64,000 nt of DNA. Source: Lysobacteraceae bacterium NML08-0793 (lineage in GTDB: Bacteria; Pseudomonadota; Gammaproteobacteria; Xanthomonadales; Xanthomonadaceae). Below the pieces are notes generated by a model that had not been told where the DNA came from, made no database searches, and saw only the letters and a list, made by a program, of their open reading frames with translations. Location: positions 1-64,000 of the forward strand of contig NWQR01000009.1 of the NCBI GenBank assembly GCA_002798275.1, in the 5' to 3' direction. The position numbers and the translations under genes are program-made. Position 1 is the stretch's first letter. Each line of letters begins with the position of its first letter. Positions 47,319 to 56,735 of the stretch are shown here, one piece after another.

Positions 47319-50300
47319 TTATTCGCCCAAGGTCAGCAGGCTGGCATTGCCGCCTGCGGCGGTGGTGTTGATGGTTACGGTTTTTTCCGTGGCAAAGCGT
47401 GGCAGGTAGTGCGGGCCACCGGCCTTCGGGCCGGTACCGGACAGCCCCTGGCCGCCAAAGGGCTGAACGCCGACCACCGCACCAATCTGGTTGCGGTTGA
47501 CATAGATATTGCCGACCTTGGCGCGCTTGACGATGCGTTCCACGGTTTCGTCGATGCGCGAATGGATGCCGAGGGTGAGGCCATAGCCGCTGGCATTGAC
47601 GGCATCGACCACTTGGTCGAGCTCGTCGGCCTTCCAGCGCACCACATGCAGCGCCGGGCCGAATTTTTCTTCGGCAAGTTGTGCCATGGATTGCAGTTCC
47701 CAGGCGCGCGGAGCAAAGAAGGTGCCATGCTCGGTAGCGGCGGCATCCATTTCGGCCTTGGCAATCAGGCGGGCTTCGCTGTCCATGCGGGCGGCATGGG
47801 CGTCCAGGATCGCCTTGGCATCGGCATCAATCACCGGCCCCACATCGGTGGAAAGCTCGCCGGGGTTGCCGACTTTCAGCTCCGCCATGGCACCGGCCAG
47901 CATGTGAATCACCTTGTCGGCGATGTCGTCCTGCACCAGCAAGACGCGGGCGGCGGAGCAGCGTTGACCGGCAGAGGTGAAGGCGCTGCCGAGGGCATCC
48001 TTGACGACCTGTTCGGGCAGCGAGGAGCTGTCGGCAATCATCGCGTTCTGGCCGCCGGTTTCGGCAATCAAGGTGGCGATGGGGCCAGCTTCGCGGCTTG
48101 CTAGGGCACGGTTGATGAGGCGTGCGGTTTCGGTCGAGCCGGTAAAACACACCCCGGCCACGCGCGCATCGCGGGTAAGGGCGGCACCAACGCTTGCGCC
48201 ATCGCCGGGCACAAATTGCAGGACTTTTTCCGGGATGCCGGCTTCATGCATCAGTTTGACGGCGGCATAACCAATCAGATTGGTTTGTTCGGCGGGCTTG
48301 GCGATGACGGTATTGCCTGCGACCAGTGCGGCGGCAATCTGGCCAATGAAAATCGCCAGCGGGAAGTTCCACGGGCTGATGCACACAAACACGCCGCGAC
48401 CTGCCAGTTGCAGGGTATTGCTTTCGCCAGTGGGGCCGGGCAGGGCTTCAACGATGAACTGCTTGCGGGCTTCCAGCGCGTAATAACGCAGGAAATCCAC
48501 CGCTTCGCGCACTTCGGCTACGCCATCGGGCAGGGTTTTGCCTGCTTCCTTGGTGCACATCGCCATGTACGGGGCGATGCGTGCTTCCAGAAGGTCGGCG
48601 GCCTTTTCCAGCAGTTCGGCGCGACGCTCCACCGGGGTTGCGTCCCATTCGGGCTGTGCGGCCACGGCGTTTTCCAGCGCCTTTTGCACGCAGGCTTCAT
48701 CGGCGGGCAGCCAGTGGCCGACGACTTCGCGGCGGTCTGCCGGATTGGTTACGGCGATTTTCTCGCCCGCCACATGGGTGCCGGGCACCAGCGGGGCGGC
48801 TTCCCAATGGCCGCTGCCGGCGTTGTTGAGTTCGGCGGCAAGTGCGCGCAGTTGTTCGTCGTTGGCGAGATTGATGCCCATGGAATTGTCTCGTGGCTGG
48901 TTCTGGCTGCGGTACAGGTCAACCGGCAGCGGGATACGGGGATGCGGGATTTGCGCGAAGGCGCCGACCACTTCAACCGGGTCGCGCACCAGGTCGTCGA
49001 TATTCACCGCCTCATCGGTGATGCGGTTGACGAAGCTGGAGTTCGCGCCGTTTTCCAGCAGGCGGCGGACCAGATACGGCAGCAGGTCTTCGTGGCTGCC
49101 TACTGGCGCATACACGCGGCAGGGTACGTCCAGACGGTTTTGCGGGATGACTTCCGCATATAGGTCATCGCCCATGCCGTGCAGTTTCTGGAACTCGTAG
49201 CGGAAGCCTTCGCCCTGACGTGCGCCGCCGCCCAGCTCGGTCTTGGCCATCTGGTGGATGGCGGCGATGGTTTGCGCATTGTGGGTGGCAAACATCGGGT
49301 AGATGGCGTCGATGTTTCGCAGCAGTCGCCGTGCATTGGCCTGATAGCTAACATCGGTATTGGGCTTGCGGGTAAAGAGGGGGTAGCCGGTTTGGCCTTC
49401 CACCTGGGCGCGCTTGACCTCCGCATCCCAGTACGCACCTTTCACCAGACGCACCGGGATGCGTCGACCCAGCGCGCGCGCCTTGGCGGCGATGAAATCA
49501 ATCACGAACGGTGCGCGGCGCTGATAGGCCTGCACCACGATGCCGAAACCTTCCCAGCCACTCAGCGAGTCATCGGCCAGCACCTTGAAGATGAGATCCA
49601 GCGAGATTTCCAAGCGGTCGGTTTCTTCGGCGTCGATGGTGAGGCCGATGTTGTATTGCTTGGCCAGTTGAGCCAGCTCCAGCAGCGCCGGTGCCAGTTC
49701 ATGCATCACGCGCTCGCGCTTGGCGTGCTCATAGCGCGGGTGCAGGGCGGAAATCTTCACCGAAATGCTGGGGGCAGCGAACACGTCATGGAACGGGCCG
49801 GTTTTGCCGATGGCATGAATTGCCTGGCGATAGGCTTCCAGATAGCGTGCCGCATCGGCTGCGGTCAGTGCGCCCTCACCGAGCATGTCGAAGGAGTAGC
49901 GGAACTTTGCGTTCTCACCCTTTTGCGAGCGCTCCAGCGCCTCGTTGATGGTGCGCCCCATCACGAACTGGTGCCCCATGATTTTCATCGCCTGGCGCAC
50001 CGCCGCGCGAATCAGCGGCTCGCCCATCTTGCCGATCAGCCGCCCGAATGCGCCGTGTGCATCGCGCTGGGTATTGTCGGAAAGATTGACCAGCTTGCCG
50101 GTCAGCAGCAGCCCCCAAGTGGAGGCATTGACCAGCAGCGAGTCGGACTGCCCCAGATGCCGGCGCCAGTTGGCATCGCCGAGCTTATCGCGGATCAGTG
50201 CATCGGCGGTGCCTTGGTCGGGGATGCGCAGCAGTGCCTCGGCCACGCACATCATCAGCACGCCTTCTTCGCTGCCAAGATCGTACTGGCGCATGAAGGC

Positions 50301-50513
50301 TTCAACGGTGCTTTGATTTTCGGCGCGCTGGCGCACGCGACGCACCAAATCGGCGGCAGTGGCGCGGACGGCGGCGCGGTCGGCTTCGGGCTGGCGCGCC
50401 TGTTCGAGCAGCCATTGCACATGGCGGGTTTCATCGACGACCCAGTTCTGGGTGATGGCAAGACGCAGCGGGTCGGGCGAAGCCGGGACTTCAGAAAGCA
50501 AGGAGAGACTCAC
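47319..50513 (-). CDS. putA: bifunctional proline dehydrogenase / L-glutamate gamma-semialdehyde dehydrogenase PutA (no DNA-binding domain)
   Basis: PutA oxidises proline to glutamate in two steps. The 1064-aa protein has a proline dehydrogenase barrel (about 150-470, e.g. GLTIDAEETDRLEISL, RLVKGAYWDAEVK, FATHNAQTIA) and an aldehyde dehydrogenase domain (about 540-1040, ISPWNFPLAIFIGQIAAALVAGN, GFTGSTETAR, Cys852 in SAGQRCSAARVL, FGPALHVVRW). The N-terminal ribbon-helix-helix of E. coli PutA (1320 aa) is absent, so it cannot repress its own gene. A GTG at 50513 is the chosen start; another GTG at 50558 would add 15 residues. It follows dnaG by 57 nt on the same strand. Confidence 0.93.
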   Translation of the reverse strand: MSLSLLSEVPASPDPLRLAITQNWVVDETRHVQWLLEQARQPEADRAAVRATAADLVRRVRQRAENQSTVEAFMRQYDLGSEEGVLMMCVAEALLRIPDQGTADALIRDKLGDANWRRHLGQSDSLLVNASTWGLLLTGKLVNLSDNTQRDAHGAFGRLIGKMGEPLIRAAVRQAMKIMGHQFVMGRTINEALERSQKGENAKFRYSFDMLGEGALTAADAARYLEAYRQAIHAIGKTGPFHDVFAAPSISVKISALHPRYEHAKRERVMHELAPALLELAQLAKQYNIGLTIDAEETDRLEISLDLIFKVLADDSLSGWEGFGIVVQAYQRRAPFVIDFIAAKARALGRRIPVRLVKGAYWDAEVKRAQVEGQTGYPLFTRKPNTDVSYQANARRLLRNIDAIYPMFATHNAQTIAAIHQMAKTELGGGARQGEGFRYEFQKLHGMGDDLYAEVIPQNRLDVPCRVYAPVGSHEDLLPYLVRRLLENGANSSFVNRITDEAVNIDDLVRDPVEVVGAFAQIPHPRIPLPVDLYRSQNQPRDNSMGINLANDEQLRALAAELNNAGSGHWEAAPLVPGTHVAGEKIAVTNPADRREVVGHWLPADEACVQKALENAVAAQPEWDATPVERRAELLEKAADLLEARIAPYMAMCTKEAGKTLPDGVAEVREAVDFLRYYALEARKQFIVEALPGPTGESNTLQLAGRGVFVCISPWNFPLAIFIGQIAAALVAGNTVIAKPAEQTNLIGYAAVKLMHEAGIPEKVLQFVPGDGASVGAALTRDARVAGVCFTGSTETARLINRALASREAGPIATLIAETGGQNAMIADSSSLPEQVVKDALGSAFTSAGQRCSAARVLLVQDDIADKVIHMLAGAMAELKVGNPGELSTDVGPVIDADAKAILDAHAARMDSEARLIAKAEMDAAATEHGTFFAPRAWELQSMAQLAEEKFGPALHVVRWKADELDQVVDAVNASGYGLTLGIHSRIDETVERIVKRAKVGNIYVNRNQIGAVVGVQPFGGQGLSGTGPKAGGPHYLPRFATEKTVTINTTAAGGNASLLTLGE

Positions 50514-50570
50514 GGTGAATTCCGACAAAGAGCAAGCCGCAAATTGTAGCGCCGCCACCGGCCTTCCGGG

Positions 50571-52289
50571 TTATTCGGCGGTGCTCAAAAGTGTGCGCAA
50601 TTCGGCCTTTCCGGAGGCGTTGATTTGACCGTCGGCAAGCAGTTGCTGCAACTGGGCGATGCGTTGCTTGCGCGTTTGTGCGGCAAGTTTCGCCAATGCG
50701 TCGGTGAACTCGGCTTGCAGGCTGGCGGCATCGCCCGGCAGGTTGGTTTGCGCCAGCTTGTTGAGTGCGGCCGCATGCGGATGGGTGTCCAGCATCTCTA
50801 GCAAAACGGCGGTTTTGATGTTGGGGCGCTCGGCGATGATGTCGAGCAATTGGCACAGCAGCGGGATGCCGGGTTGCTCCAGCGTGGCAAAGGGATAGGG
50901 CGGGGTGATGTGCGCGGCGATTTGCGGCGCTTGCAGCAGCAGGGTGATGGCATTGCTGACCAGGCTGCGTCGGGGGGCAGTGGTGGCCTGCGGCTGGGCG
51001 CGTATGCCGACAGATGCGGTGGGTGTTTGCGTGCGTGCGGCAAGCCCGGTCAATTCGGCCAGCCGGGCGTGCATCAAATCGGCAAAGGCGCCTTCGGGGA
51101 TTTGTGCTAGCAGCGGTTTGGCACGCTCTGCCAGACGGCTTTTGCCCTCCAAGGTATGTAAAAGCACATCGGCAGAGAGTTCGTCGAAGAAAAACTGCGA
51201 TAACGGCAGCGCATTTTGCAGGCGCTGGTTGAAGCCTTCAGTGCCTTCCTTGCGAATCAGCGAATCCGGGTCTTCGCCATCGGGCAGAAACAGGAAAAAT
51301 GCCTGCCGACCATCGCGCATGCGCGGCAGCACCGCGTGCATGGCGCGGCTGGCTGCCCGTCGTCCGGCAGCATCGCCGTCAAAGCAGAAATACGCATCCG
51401 GCGCGCTGCGGAACAAAAGCTCGGCGTGCTCCGGCGTGGTGGCCGTGCCCAGGGTGGCCACAGCTTCGGGCAGGCCATGCTGGAACAGCGCGACCACATC
51501 CATATAGCCTTCCACCACAATCAGCCGATGCAGTTTGCTGTTGGCCTGGCGCACTTGCCACAGGCCGTATAGCTCGCGCCCCTTGTGAAACAGCGGGGTT
51601 TCCGGCGAGTTGAGATATTTCGGGCTGTCCTCGCTGGACAATACCCGGCCACCGAAGGCAATCACCCGGCCACGCCGGTCGTGGATCGGAAACATCAGCC
51701 GGTGGCGAAATTTGTCATACACATGGCCGCGATCATTGCGCGAGAACATCCCGGCTTTTTCCAGCAGCTTCATGCGCCGCTCGTCGGTGCCGAGCGCGTC
51801 CTTGAGTGCGGAAAACCCGGCAGGGGCATAGCCGATACCAAAGGCTTCGGCGGTGGCAGCATCCACTTCGCGGCTTTGCAGGTATGACCGGGCTTCGGCG
51901 CTTTCGGCAAGGTGCTTGCGGAAAAACCGCTGTGCCGCTTCCAGCGCATTGAACAGCGGCTGGGTATCGGGATTGATGGCCTGTTTGGCGGCATCGCGCG
52001 GGAGCTGCATGCCAACGCGCCTGGCGAGTTCTTCGACCGCATCGAGAAACTCCAGCCGGTCGTAATTCATCAGGAAGCTGATTGCCGTGCCGTGCGCGCC
52101 GCAGCCAAAGCAGTGATAGAACTGTTTGGTGGGCGATACCGTGAACGAGGGCGAGCGCTCGTCATGGAACGGGCAGCAGGCGGTATATTCGCGTCCCTGT
52201 TGTTTCAGTTGTACGCGCGCACTGATGATTTCGACGATATCGGTGCGGGCAAGCAGTTCGTCCAGAAATGCGTCGGGGATGCGAGCCAT
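50571..52289 (-). CDS. dnaG: DNA primase
   Basis: DnaG makes RNA primers for replication. The 572-aa protein has an N-terminal CHC2 zinc finger (Cys39, His42, Cys60, Cys63 in TACCPFHDERSPSF and YHCFGCG), the TOPRIM core (VVEGYMDVVAL and CFDGDAAGRRAA) and a C-terminal helical DnaB-binding part. It is slightly shorter than E. coli DnaG (581). In many proteobacteria dnaG follows rpsU; here yqeY and yihY intervene, and putA rather than rpoD follows. Confidence 0.96.
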   Translation of the reverse strand: MARIPDAFLDELLARTDIVEIISARVQLKQQGREYTACCPFHDERSPSFTVSPTKQFYHCFGCGAHGTAISFLMNYDRLEFLDAVEELARRVGMQLPRDAAKQAINPDTQPLFNALEAAQRFFRKHLAESAEARSYLQSREVDAATAEAFGIGYAPAGFSALKDALGTDERRMKLLEKAGMFSRNDRGHVYDKFRHRLMFPIHDRRGRVIAFGGRVLSSEDSPKYLNSPETPLFHKGRELYGLWQVRQANSKLHRLIVVEGYMDVVALFQHGLPEAVATLGTATTPEHAELLFRSAPDAYFCFDGDAAGRRAASRAMHAVLPRMRDGRQAFFLFLPDGEDPDSLIRKEGTEGFNQRLQNALPLSQFFFDELSADVLLHTLEGKSRLAERAKPLLAQIPEGAFADLMHARLAELTGLAARTQTPTASVGIRAQPQATTAPRRSLVSNAITLLLQAPQIAAHITPPYPFATLEQPGIPLLCQLLDIIAERPNIKTAVLLEMLDTHPHAAALNKLAQTNLPGDAASLQAEFTDALAKLAAQTRKQRIAQLQQLLADGQINASGKAELRTLLSTAE

Positions 52290-52298
52290 GGCCGGAGT

Positions 52299-53189
52299 TT
52301 AACTCTTGCGCTGGCGACGTTCGTCGATCAGTGCGGTCAACAGAGCGCCAACAAAGAACACCAGTGCCGCGTAGTACACCCAGACCAGTAGCAGCACCAA
52401 GGTGCCCATCGAGCCATAGGCGCTACCCGGCGCGGCATGGGTGATGTAAAGGCTGATGCCCCAGCGACCGATGACGAACAATATCGCGGTCAAAATCCCG
52501 CCCAGCAGCGATTGCCGCCAGGCTACGCGGCGGTCGGGCAGATATTTGTAGAGCAGTGCAAACGCCAGCGTGTAAACCACCAGCGCGCCCAGATTGCTGG
52601 CCAGTGGCAACAGGCTTGGGATGCCACTTAAGACAAACTCCAACGCGGTATGCAAGGTGATCGAGAGCAACAGCAAAAAGCCCAGCGCAAACACCACGCC
52701 GAAAGAAAACACCCGCTTGCGCAGCCATGGCAGCACGCCGCCCAGTGCCTCGGCATCGCTTTTGAAAATCAGATTGAGCGTGCCTTGTAGATGGGCAAAC
52801 ACCACGGTGGCGCCGAAAAACAGCAGCAATGTGCTCCACGTGCCCGCCATCGAGCCGACACTGGGGCGCTCCTTGGCATTGTGCAAAACGGTGGAAGCAA
52901 TCTGCCGCGCTTCTTCACCGGCCAGTTGGTAAATCTGCCCAAGCAGCGCGGCCTGGGCTTCCGGGTACAGCGATGCGGTCAGCCACAGCAGCAGAATCAG
53001 CAGCGGGGCGAGCGAGAGCAGGGCGTAGAAAGACAACGCGGCGGCATGGCTCATCAGGTCGAGCTCGACAAAGCGCAGCAGCGCTTCTGCCGGCAGGCTG
53101 CGCTGTAGTTTTTCGATGCTTTTCGAAAGCGTCGTGCGCGACCGAGCCGTGCGTGAAGTGCTGTTGGCAGTCGGCAAGTCCTGCCTCAT
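52299..53189 (-). CDS. yihY: YihY family inner-membrane protein
   Basis: A 296-aa polytopic membrane protein of the YihY/UPF0761 (formerly misnamed RNase BN) family. Six hydrophobic segments span about residues 45-285, with conserved SHAAALSFYALLSLAPLLILL and the C-terminal YGSMGTLVLLLVWVYYAALVFFVGALLTALIDERR. The role is unknown. The start overlaps the yqeY stop by 4 nt, so both are translated together. Confidence 0.9.
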   Translation of the reverse strand: MRQDLPTANSTSRTARSRTTLSKSIEKLQRSLPAEALLRFVELDLMSHAAALSFYALLSLAPLLILLLWLTASLYPEAQAALLGQIYQLAGEEARQIASTVLHNAKERPSVGSMAGTWSTLLLFFGATVVFAHLQGTLNLIFKSDAEALGGVLPWLRKRVFSFGVVFALGFLLLLSITLHTALEFVLSGIPSLLPLASNLGALVVYTLAFALLYKYLPDRRVAWRQSLLGGILTAILFVIGRWGISLYITHAAPGSAYGSMGTLVLLLVWVYYAALVFFVGALLTALIDERRQRKS

Positions 53190-53635
53190 CCGCCGGCAAG
53201 CCGTGCCTTGATGAGCTTTGAAACCAGACCCATGTCGGCCTGGCCTGCCAGTTGCGGCTTCAGCACGCCCATCAGTTTGCCCATGTCCGCCGGGCTTGCC
53301 GCGCCGGTTTGGGCGATGGCCGCTTCGATGGCGGCATTGATTTCGGCTTCGCCCAGCTTTTCCGGCAGATAGGCGTCGATGATGACAAGCTCGTCGCGCT
53401 CGACCTGCGCCAGATCCTCGCGCTTGGCCGCTTCGTATTGGCTGATCGAATCACGGCGCTGCTTGACCATTTTTTCCAGCACGGCGAGCACCGCAGCATC
53501 ATCAAGCTCGACACGCTCGTCCACTTCTTTTTGTTTGATGGCGGCATTGATGAGGCGGATAACGGCCAAGCGCGCTTTGTCGCCAGACTTCATCGCGGCC
53601 TTCATGTCATCGACAAGACGGGTTTTGAGGGACAT
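53186..53635 (-). CDS. yqeY: GatB/YqeY domain protein
   Basis: A 149-aa protein that looks like the C-terminal tRNA-binding domain of GatB on its own. Helical segments MSLKTRLVDDMKAAMKSGDKARLAVIRL and GKLMGVLKPQLAGQADMGLVSKLIKARL are typical. It has been linked to tRNA-dependent amidation but the exact activity is not proven. It lies between rpsU and yihY-dnaG; ATG 53635 is used, the frame's longer start at 53710 crosses the rpsU terminator. Confidence 0.92.
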   Translation of the reverse strand: MSLKTRLVDDMKAAMKSGDKARLAVIRLINAAIKQKEVDERVELDDAAVLAVLEKMVKQRRDSISQYEAAKREDLAQVERDELVIIDAYLPEKLGEAEINAAIEAAIAQTGAASPADMGKLMGVLKPQLAGQADMGLVSKLIKARLAGG

Positions 53636-53669
53636 GACGGGTTCCTGATTGGTTTTCAAGCAAACACGA

Positions 53670-53691
53670 AAAGCCGGCTTGAGCCGGCTTT
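53670..53691 (-). terminator. palindromic hairpin between rpsU and yqeY
   Basis: A perfect 10-bp palindrome (AAAGCCGGCT/AGCCGGCTTT) with a 2-nt loop lies 37 nt after the rpsU stop and is followed by TTTTCG on the minus strand. It probably attenuates transcription so that rpsU is made in excess over yqeY-yihY-dnaG. Confidence 0.65.
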
Positions 53692-53727
53692 GTCGCGGAC
53701 ACGATGCCACGCGCAGTGCGCGCGGTA

Positions 53728-53943
53728 TCAGTACAGGCGCTGACGCTTGGTAACGTCGCGTGCGGTGCGGCGTGCCTGACGCTTCACCGCAGCAGCAGCC
53801 TTGCGCTTGCGTTCCTGAGTCGGCTTTTCGTAAAACTCGCGCTTGCGGGTTTCGGCAATCACACCGGCTTTTTCGCAGGTGCGCTTGAAGCGACGCAGGG
53901 CAAACTCAAAAGGTTCGTTTTCGCGGACTTTGACGCTGGGCAT
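53728..53943 (-). CDS. rpsU: 30S ribosomal protein S21
   Basis: A 71-aa, very basic protein matching S21, which helps mRNA base-pairing at the 3' end of 16S r[26 protein letters not shown] and the basic Arg/Lys tail are invariant in the family. It heads the rpsU-yqeY-yihY-dnaG cluster, divergent from tsaD. Confidence 0.97.
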   Translation of the reverse strand: MPSVKVRENEPFEFALRRFKRTCEKAGVIAETRKREFYEKPTQERKRKAAAAVKRQARRTARDVTKRQRLY

Positions 53944-54052
53944 AAGGGAATCTCGAAACGGATGATTCTGGCCATACGAGCCAGGGAGCCGCGTATCATA
54001 GCGGCACTTGGCTGGTAGATGCAAGCCTCCTTGGCAAAGTGATGAAATCAAG

Positions 54053-55069
54053 ATGAAAGTTCTCGGCATTGAAACCTCTTGCGATGAAACCGGCGTGGCC
54101 GTTTATGACCGTGATGCGGGGCTGCTGGCGCATACGGTTTACAGCCAGATTGCGCTGCATGCCGAGTACGGTGGCGTGGTGCCGGAGCTTGCCAGTCGCG
54201 ACCATGTGCGCAAATTGCTGCCGCTGATTCGGCAGACCCTAGGTGATGCCGGGCTTGCCCTGGACGATATCGGGGGCGTGGCCTATACCTCGGGGCCGGG
54301 GCTGGTGGGCGCGTTGCTGGTGGGGGCTGGGGTGGCGCGGGCACTGGCGTTTGCTCTGGATGTGCCGGCGATCGGCGTGCATCACATGGAAGGACATCTG
54401 CTCGCTCCGCTGCTGGAAACCGACCCGCCCGAGCCGCCGTTTGTCGCCCTCTTGGTTTCTGGCGGGCATACGCAGCTGGTGGAAGTGCGCCGGATTGGCG
54501 AATACCGTCTATTGGGTGAAACGCTGGACGATGCCGCAGGCGAGGCATTCGACAAGACCGCAAAGCTGATGGGACTGCCGTATCCGGGCGGGCCGCAGTT
54601 GGCGGCGCTGGCTGAAACCGGCGTGCCGGGCAGGTTCGTATTTCCACGGCCAATGACGCAGAAGCCGGGGCTGGACTTCAGCTTCAGCGGGCTGAAAACC
54701 CAAGTGCTGATGGCCTGGCAGGGGAGCGACCAAACCGATGCTACTCGCGCCGATATTGCCCGTGGCTTTGAAGACGCGGTGGTGGATACACTCGCCATCA
54801 AATGCGCTAGGGCGCTGGATGAAACCGGCTGCGACACGCTGGTGGTGGCCGGGGGGGTCGGGGCGAATCGTCGCCTGCGGGAAAAATTGCAGCAGATTGC
54901 CAAGGCGCGCGCCGGACGGGTGTGTTTTCCGCGTCCGGAGCTATGCACCGACAATGGCGCGATGATTGCCTTTGCAGGCGCTTTGCGCCTTGCTGCCGGA
55001 CAACAGGCGCCGTTGCGCGTGGAGGTGCAGCCACGCTGGGACATGCAAGCCCTGTCGCGGGTGGACTGA
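54053..55069 (+). CDS. tsaD: tRNA threonylcarbamoyl-adenosine synthesis protein TsaD
   Basis: TsaD transfers threonylcarbamoyl to A37 of ANN-decoding tRNAs with TsaB and TsaE. The 338-aa ASKHA-fold protein has [32 protein letters not shown], metal ligands His111 and His115 in [22 protein letters not shown] and a C-terminal Asp motif ([12 protein letters not shown]). It is divergent from rpsU, the usual arrangement. Confidence 0.97.
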   Translation: MKVLGIETSCDETGVAVYDRDAGLLAHTVYSQIALHAEYGGVVPELASRDHVRKLLPLIRQTLGDAGLALDDIGGVAYTSGPGLVGALLVGAGVARALAFALDVPAIGVHHMEGHLLAPLLETDPPEPPFVALLVSGGHTQLVEVRRIGEYRLLGETLDDAAGEAFDKTAKLMGLPYPGGPQLAALAETGVPGRFVFPRPMTQKPGLDFSFSGLKTQVLMAWQGSDQTDATRADIARGFEDAVVDTLAIKCARALDETGCDTLVVAGGVGANRRLREKLQQIAKARAGRVCFPRPELCTDNGAMIAFAGALRLAAGQQAPLRVEVQPRWDMQALSRVD

Positions 55070-55098
55070 GCGCAGCGACATGCCACTACACTTGCCGC

Positions 55099-56379
55099 AT
55101 GGAAAAATACACGCACTATCTTGACCGTCTGAACGAGCAGCTGGCGCCCTATCCGTGGGCGTGGACGGCGTTGGCCGGGGCAGGGCTGTTGCTGGCTGCC
55201 TGGCTTGCCAATTTCATCACCAAGAAAATCGCCCTGCGCGCCTTGCAAAAAGCCTTGATGGCCTCGCCTTTGGGGACGGAGTTCGGCATCGAGGATGGCA
55301 ACGGGCAGGTCAAGCTGAATGTCATTCCGCGCCTTGCCAATGCGGTGCCGGCGCTGGTGGTGTATGCCGGGGTTGGCGTGCTGCCGGACTTGCCCGAGAG
55401 CTTTGTTGCCGTGACCCGGGCGCTCTGTCAGGCATTCATCGTGGTGACGGTGGCGCTGGCGATTTCGCGCCTCCTAAATCTTGTCAATGCGCTTTACGAG
55501 CGTCGGCCAAATGCTCGCAACAAGCCGATCAAGGGCTATATCCAGATCGTCAAGATTGTGATGTTCGTGCTGGTGGGCTTGTCGGTCGTGGCCACCCTGA
55601 TTGGCGCCAAGTTGCTGCATCTGATTACTGGCCTTGGCGCGATGACTGCGGTACTGATGCTGATTTTTCAGGACACCATTCTGTCGCTGGTGGCCAGTGT
55701 GCAAATCAGCAACGATGGCCGCGTGCGTATTGGCGACTGGATTGAAATGCCCAGCCAAAATGCCGATGGCGATGTGATCGACATCGCCCTGCACACGGTA
55801 ACGGTGCAGAACTGGGACATGACCGTAACCACCATTCCCACCAAAAAGCTCATCAGCGATTCGTTCAAGAACTGGCGCAATATGAGTGAGCGCGGTGGGC
55901 GGCGCATCAAGCGTTCGCTGTTGTTGGATCAGGCCAGTGTGCGTTTTTTGAACGCCGAAGAAGTCGAACGACTGGCGCGTTTTGCATTGCTTGATGCCTA
56001 TCTGGGGCGCAAGGAGGCCGAGCTTGAAGCATGGAATGCGCAATTGCGGGCAACCGGCCAAGACCCGGTGAACGCCCGGCGTGTAACCAATATCGGCACC
56101 TTCCGCGTGTATGTGGAGCAATATCTGCGCGCCCATCCGCAAGTGCATCAGGATATGACCCTGCTGGTGCGGCAATTGCAGCCGACCGAAACCGGCATTC
56201 CGCTGGAGATTTATTGCTTCAGCAATGATGTGCGCTGGGCGTATTACGAAAAACTCCAAGCCGATATTTTTGACCACCTGCTGGCAATCCTGCCGGAGTT
56301 TGGCTTGCAGGTATTCCAAGCGCCTTCTGGCAGCGATGTGCGGCGCGGCTTGGGGCAAGTGGCCGGGGAGCTACATTGA
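55099..56379 (+). CDS. MscS-family mechanosensitive channel (YbdG-like)
   Basis: A 426-aa inner-membrane channel protein. N-terminal hydrophobic segments (ALAGAGLLLAAWLANFITKK, VPALVVYAGVGVLPDLPESF, AFIVVTVALAISRLL, IVKIVMFVLVGLSVVATLIGA) lead into the pore-lining TM3 and beta domain (LGAMTAVLMLIFQDTILSLVASVQISNDGRVRIGDWIEMP), with the soluble vestibule to the end. Size and layout fit YbdG (MscM) better than small MscS. ATG 55099 has no Shine-Dalgarno; TACACT ends 6 nt before it. It overlaps folB by one base. Confidence 0.88.
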   Translation: MEKYTHYLDRLNEQLAPYPWAWTALAGAGLLLAAWLANFITKKIALRALQKALMASPLGTEFGIEDGNGQVKLNVIPRLANAVPALVVYAGVGVLPDLPESFVAVTRALCQAFIVVTVALAISRLLNLVNALYERRPNARNKPIKGYIQIVKIVMFVLVGLSVVATLIGAKLLHLITGLGAMTAVLMLIFQDTILSLVASVQISNDGRVRIGDWIEMPSQNADGDVIDIALHTVTVQNWDMTVTTIPTKKLISDSFKNWRNMSERGGRRIKRSLLLDQASVRFLNAEEVERLARFALLDAYLGRKEAELEAWNAQLRATGQDPVNARRVTNIGTFRVYVEQYLRAHPQVHQDMTLLVRQLQPTETGIPLEIYCFSNDVRWAYYEKLQADIFDHLLAILPEFGLQVFQAPSGSDVRRGLGQVAGELH

Positions 56380-56732
56380 TGGACAAAATCTTCATTCGCG
56401 CCCTGCAACTGGATGCCCTGATTGGTGTGTATGCGCATGAGCGTCAGGCGCCCCAGCCCTTGCTGCTGGATGTCGAGCTGGACTTCGACAATCGTATCTC
56501 GGCAAGTAGCGATGCGCTGGCCGATACCATCGACTATGCAGCGGTTGTCGCGCAGTTGCGGCAATGGACGGCGCAGACGCACTACGCGCTTTTGGAAACT
56601 TTGCTGGAAGATATGGCCGCGCGCCTGCGGGCGGGGTTTCCCAGCATCAGCAAGGTGCGCCTGCGGGTGCACAAGCCGCTGGCTGCCAAGGCGCTGGGCT
56701 GTGCGGATGTGGGCATCGAAATCGAGCGCTGA
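56379..56732 (+). CDS. folB: dihydroneopterin aldolase
   Basis: FolB converts dihydroneopterin to 6-hydroxymethyl-dihydropterin in folate synthesis. The 117-aa protein shows MDKIFIRALQLDALIGVYAHERQAPQPLLLDVELDFD, then the catalytic tyrosine segment DTIDYAAVVAQLR, LLETLLEDMAARL and RLRVHKPLAAKAL. The ATG shares its A with the TGA of the preceding channel gene. A shortened folK-like gene follows 3 nt later. Confidence 0.93.
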   Translation: MDKIFIRALQLDALIGVYAHERQAPQPLLLDVELDFDNRISASSDALADTIDYAAVVAQLRQWTAQTHYALLETLLEDMAARLRAGFPSISKVRLRVHKPLAAKALGCADVGIEIER

Positions 56733-56735
56733 TAG

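Noticed and set aside
49179-50549. A 456-codon plus-strand frame opposite putA
   Set aside because: No family motifs; putA on the other strand is complete and convincing.
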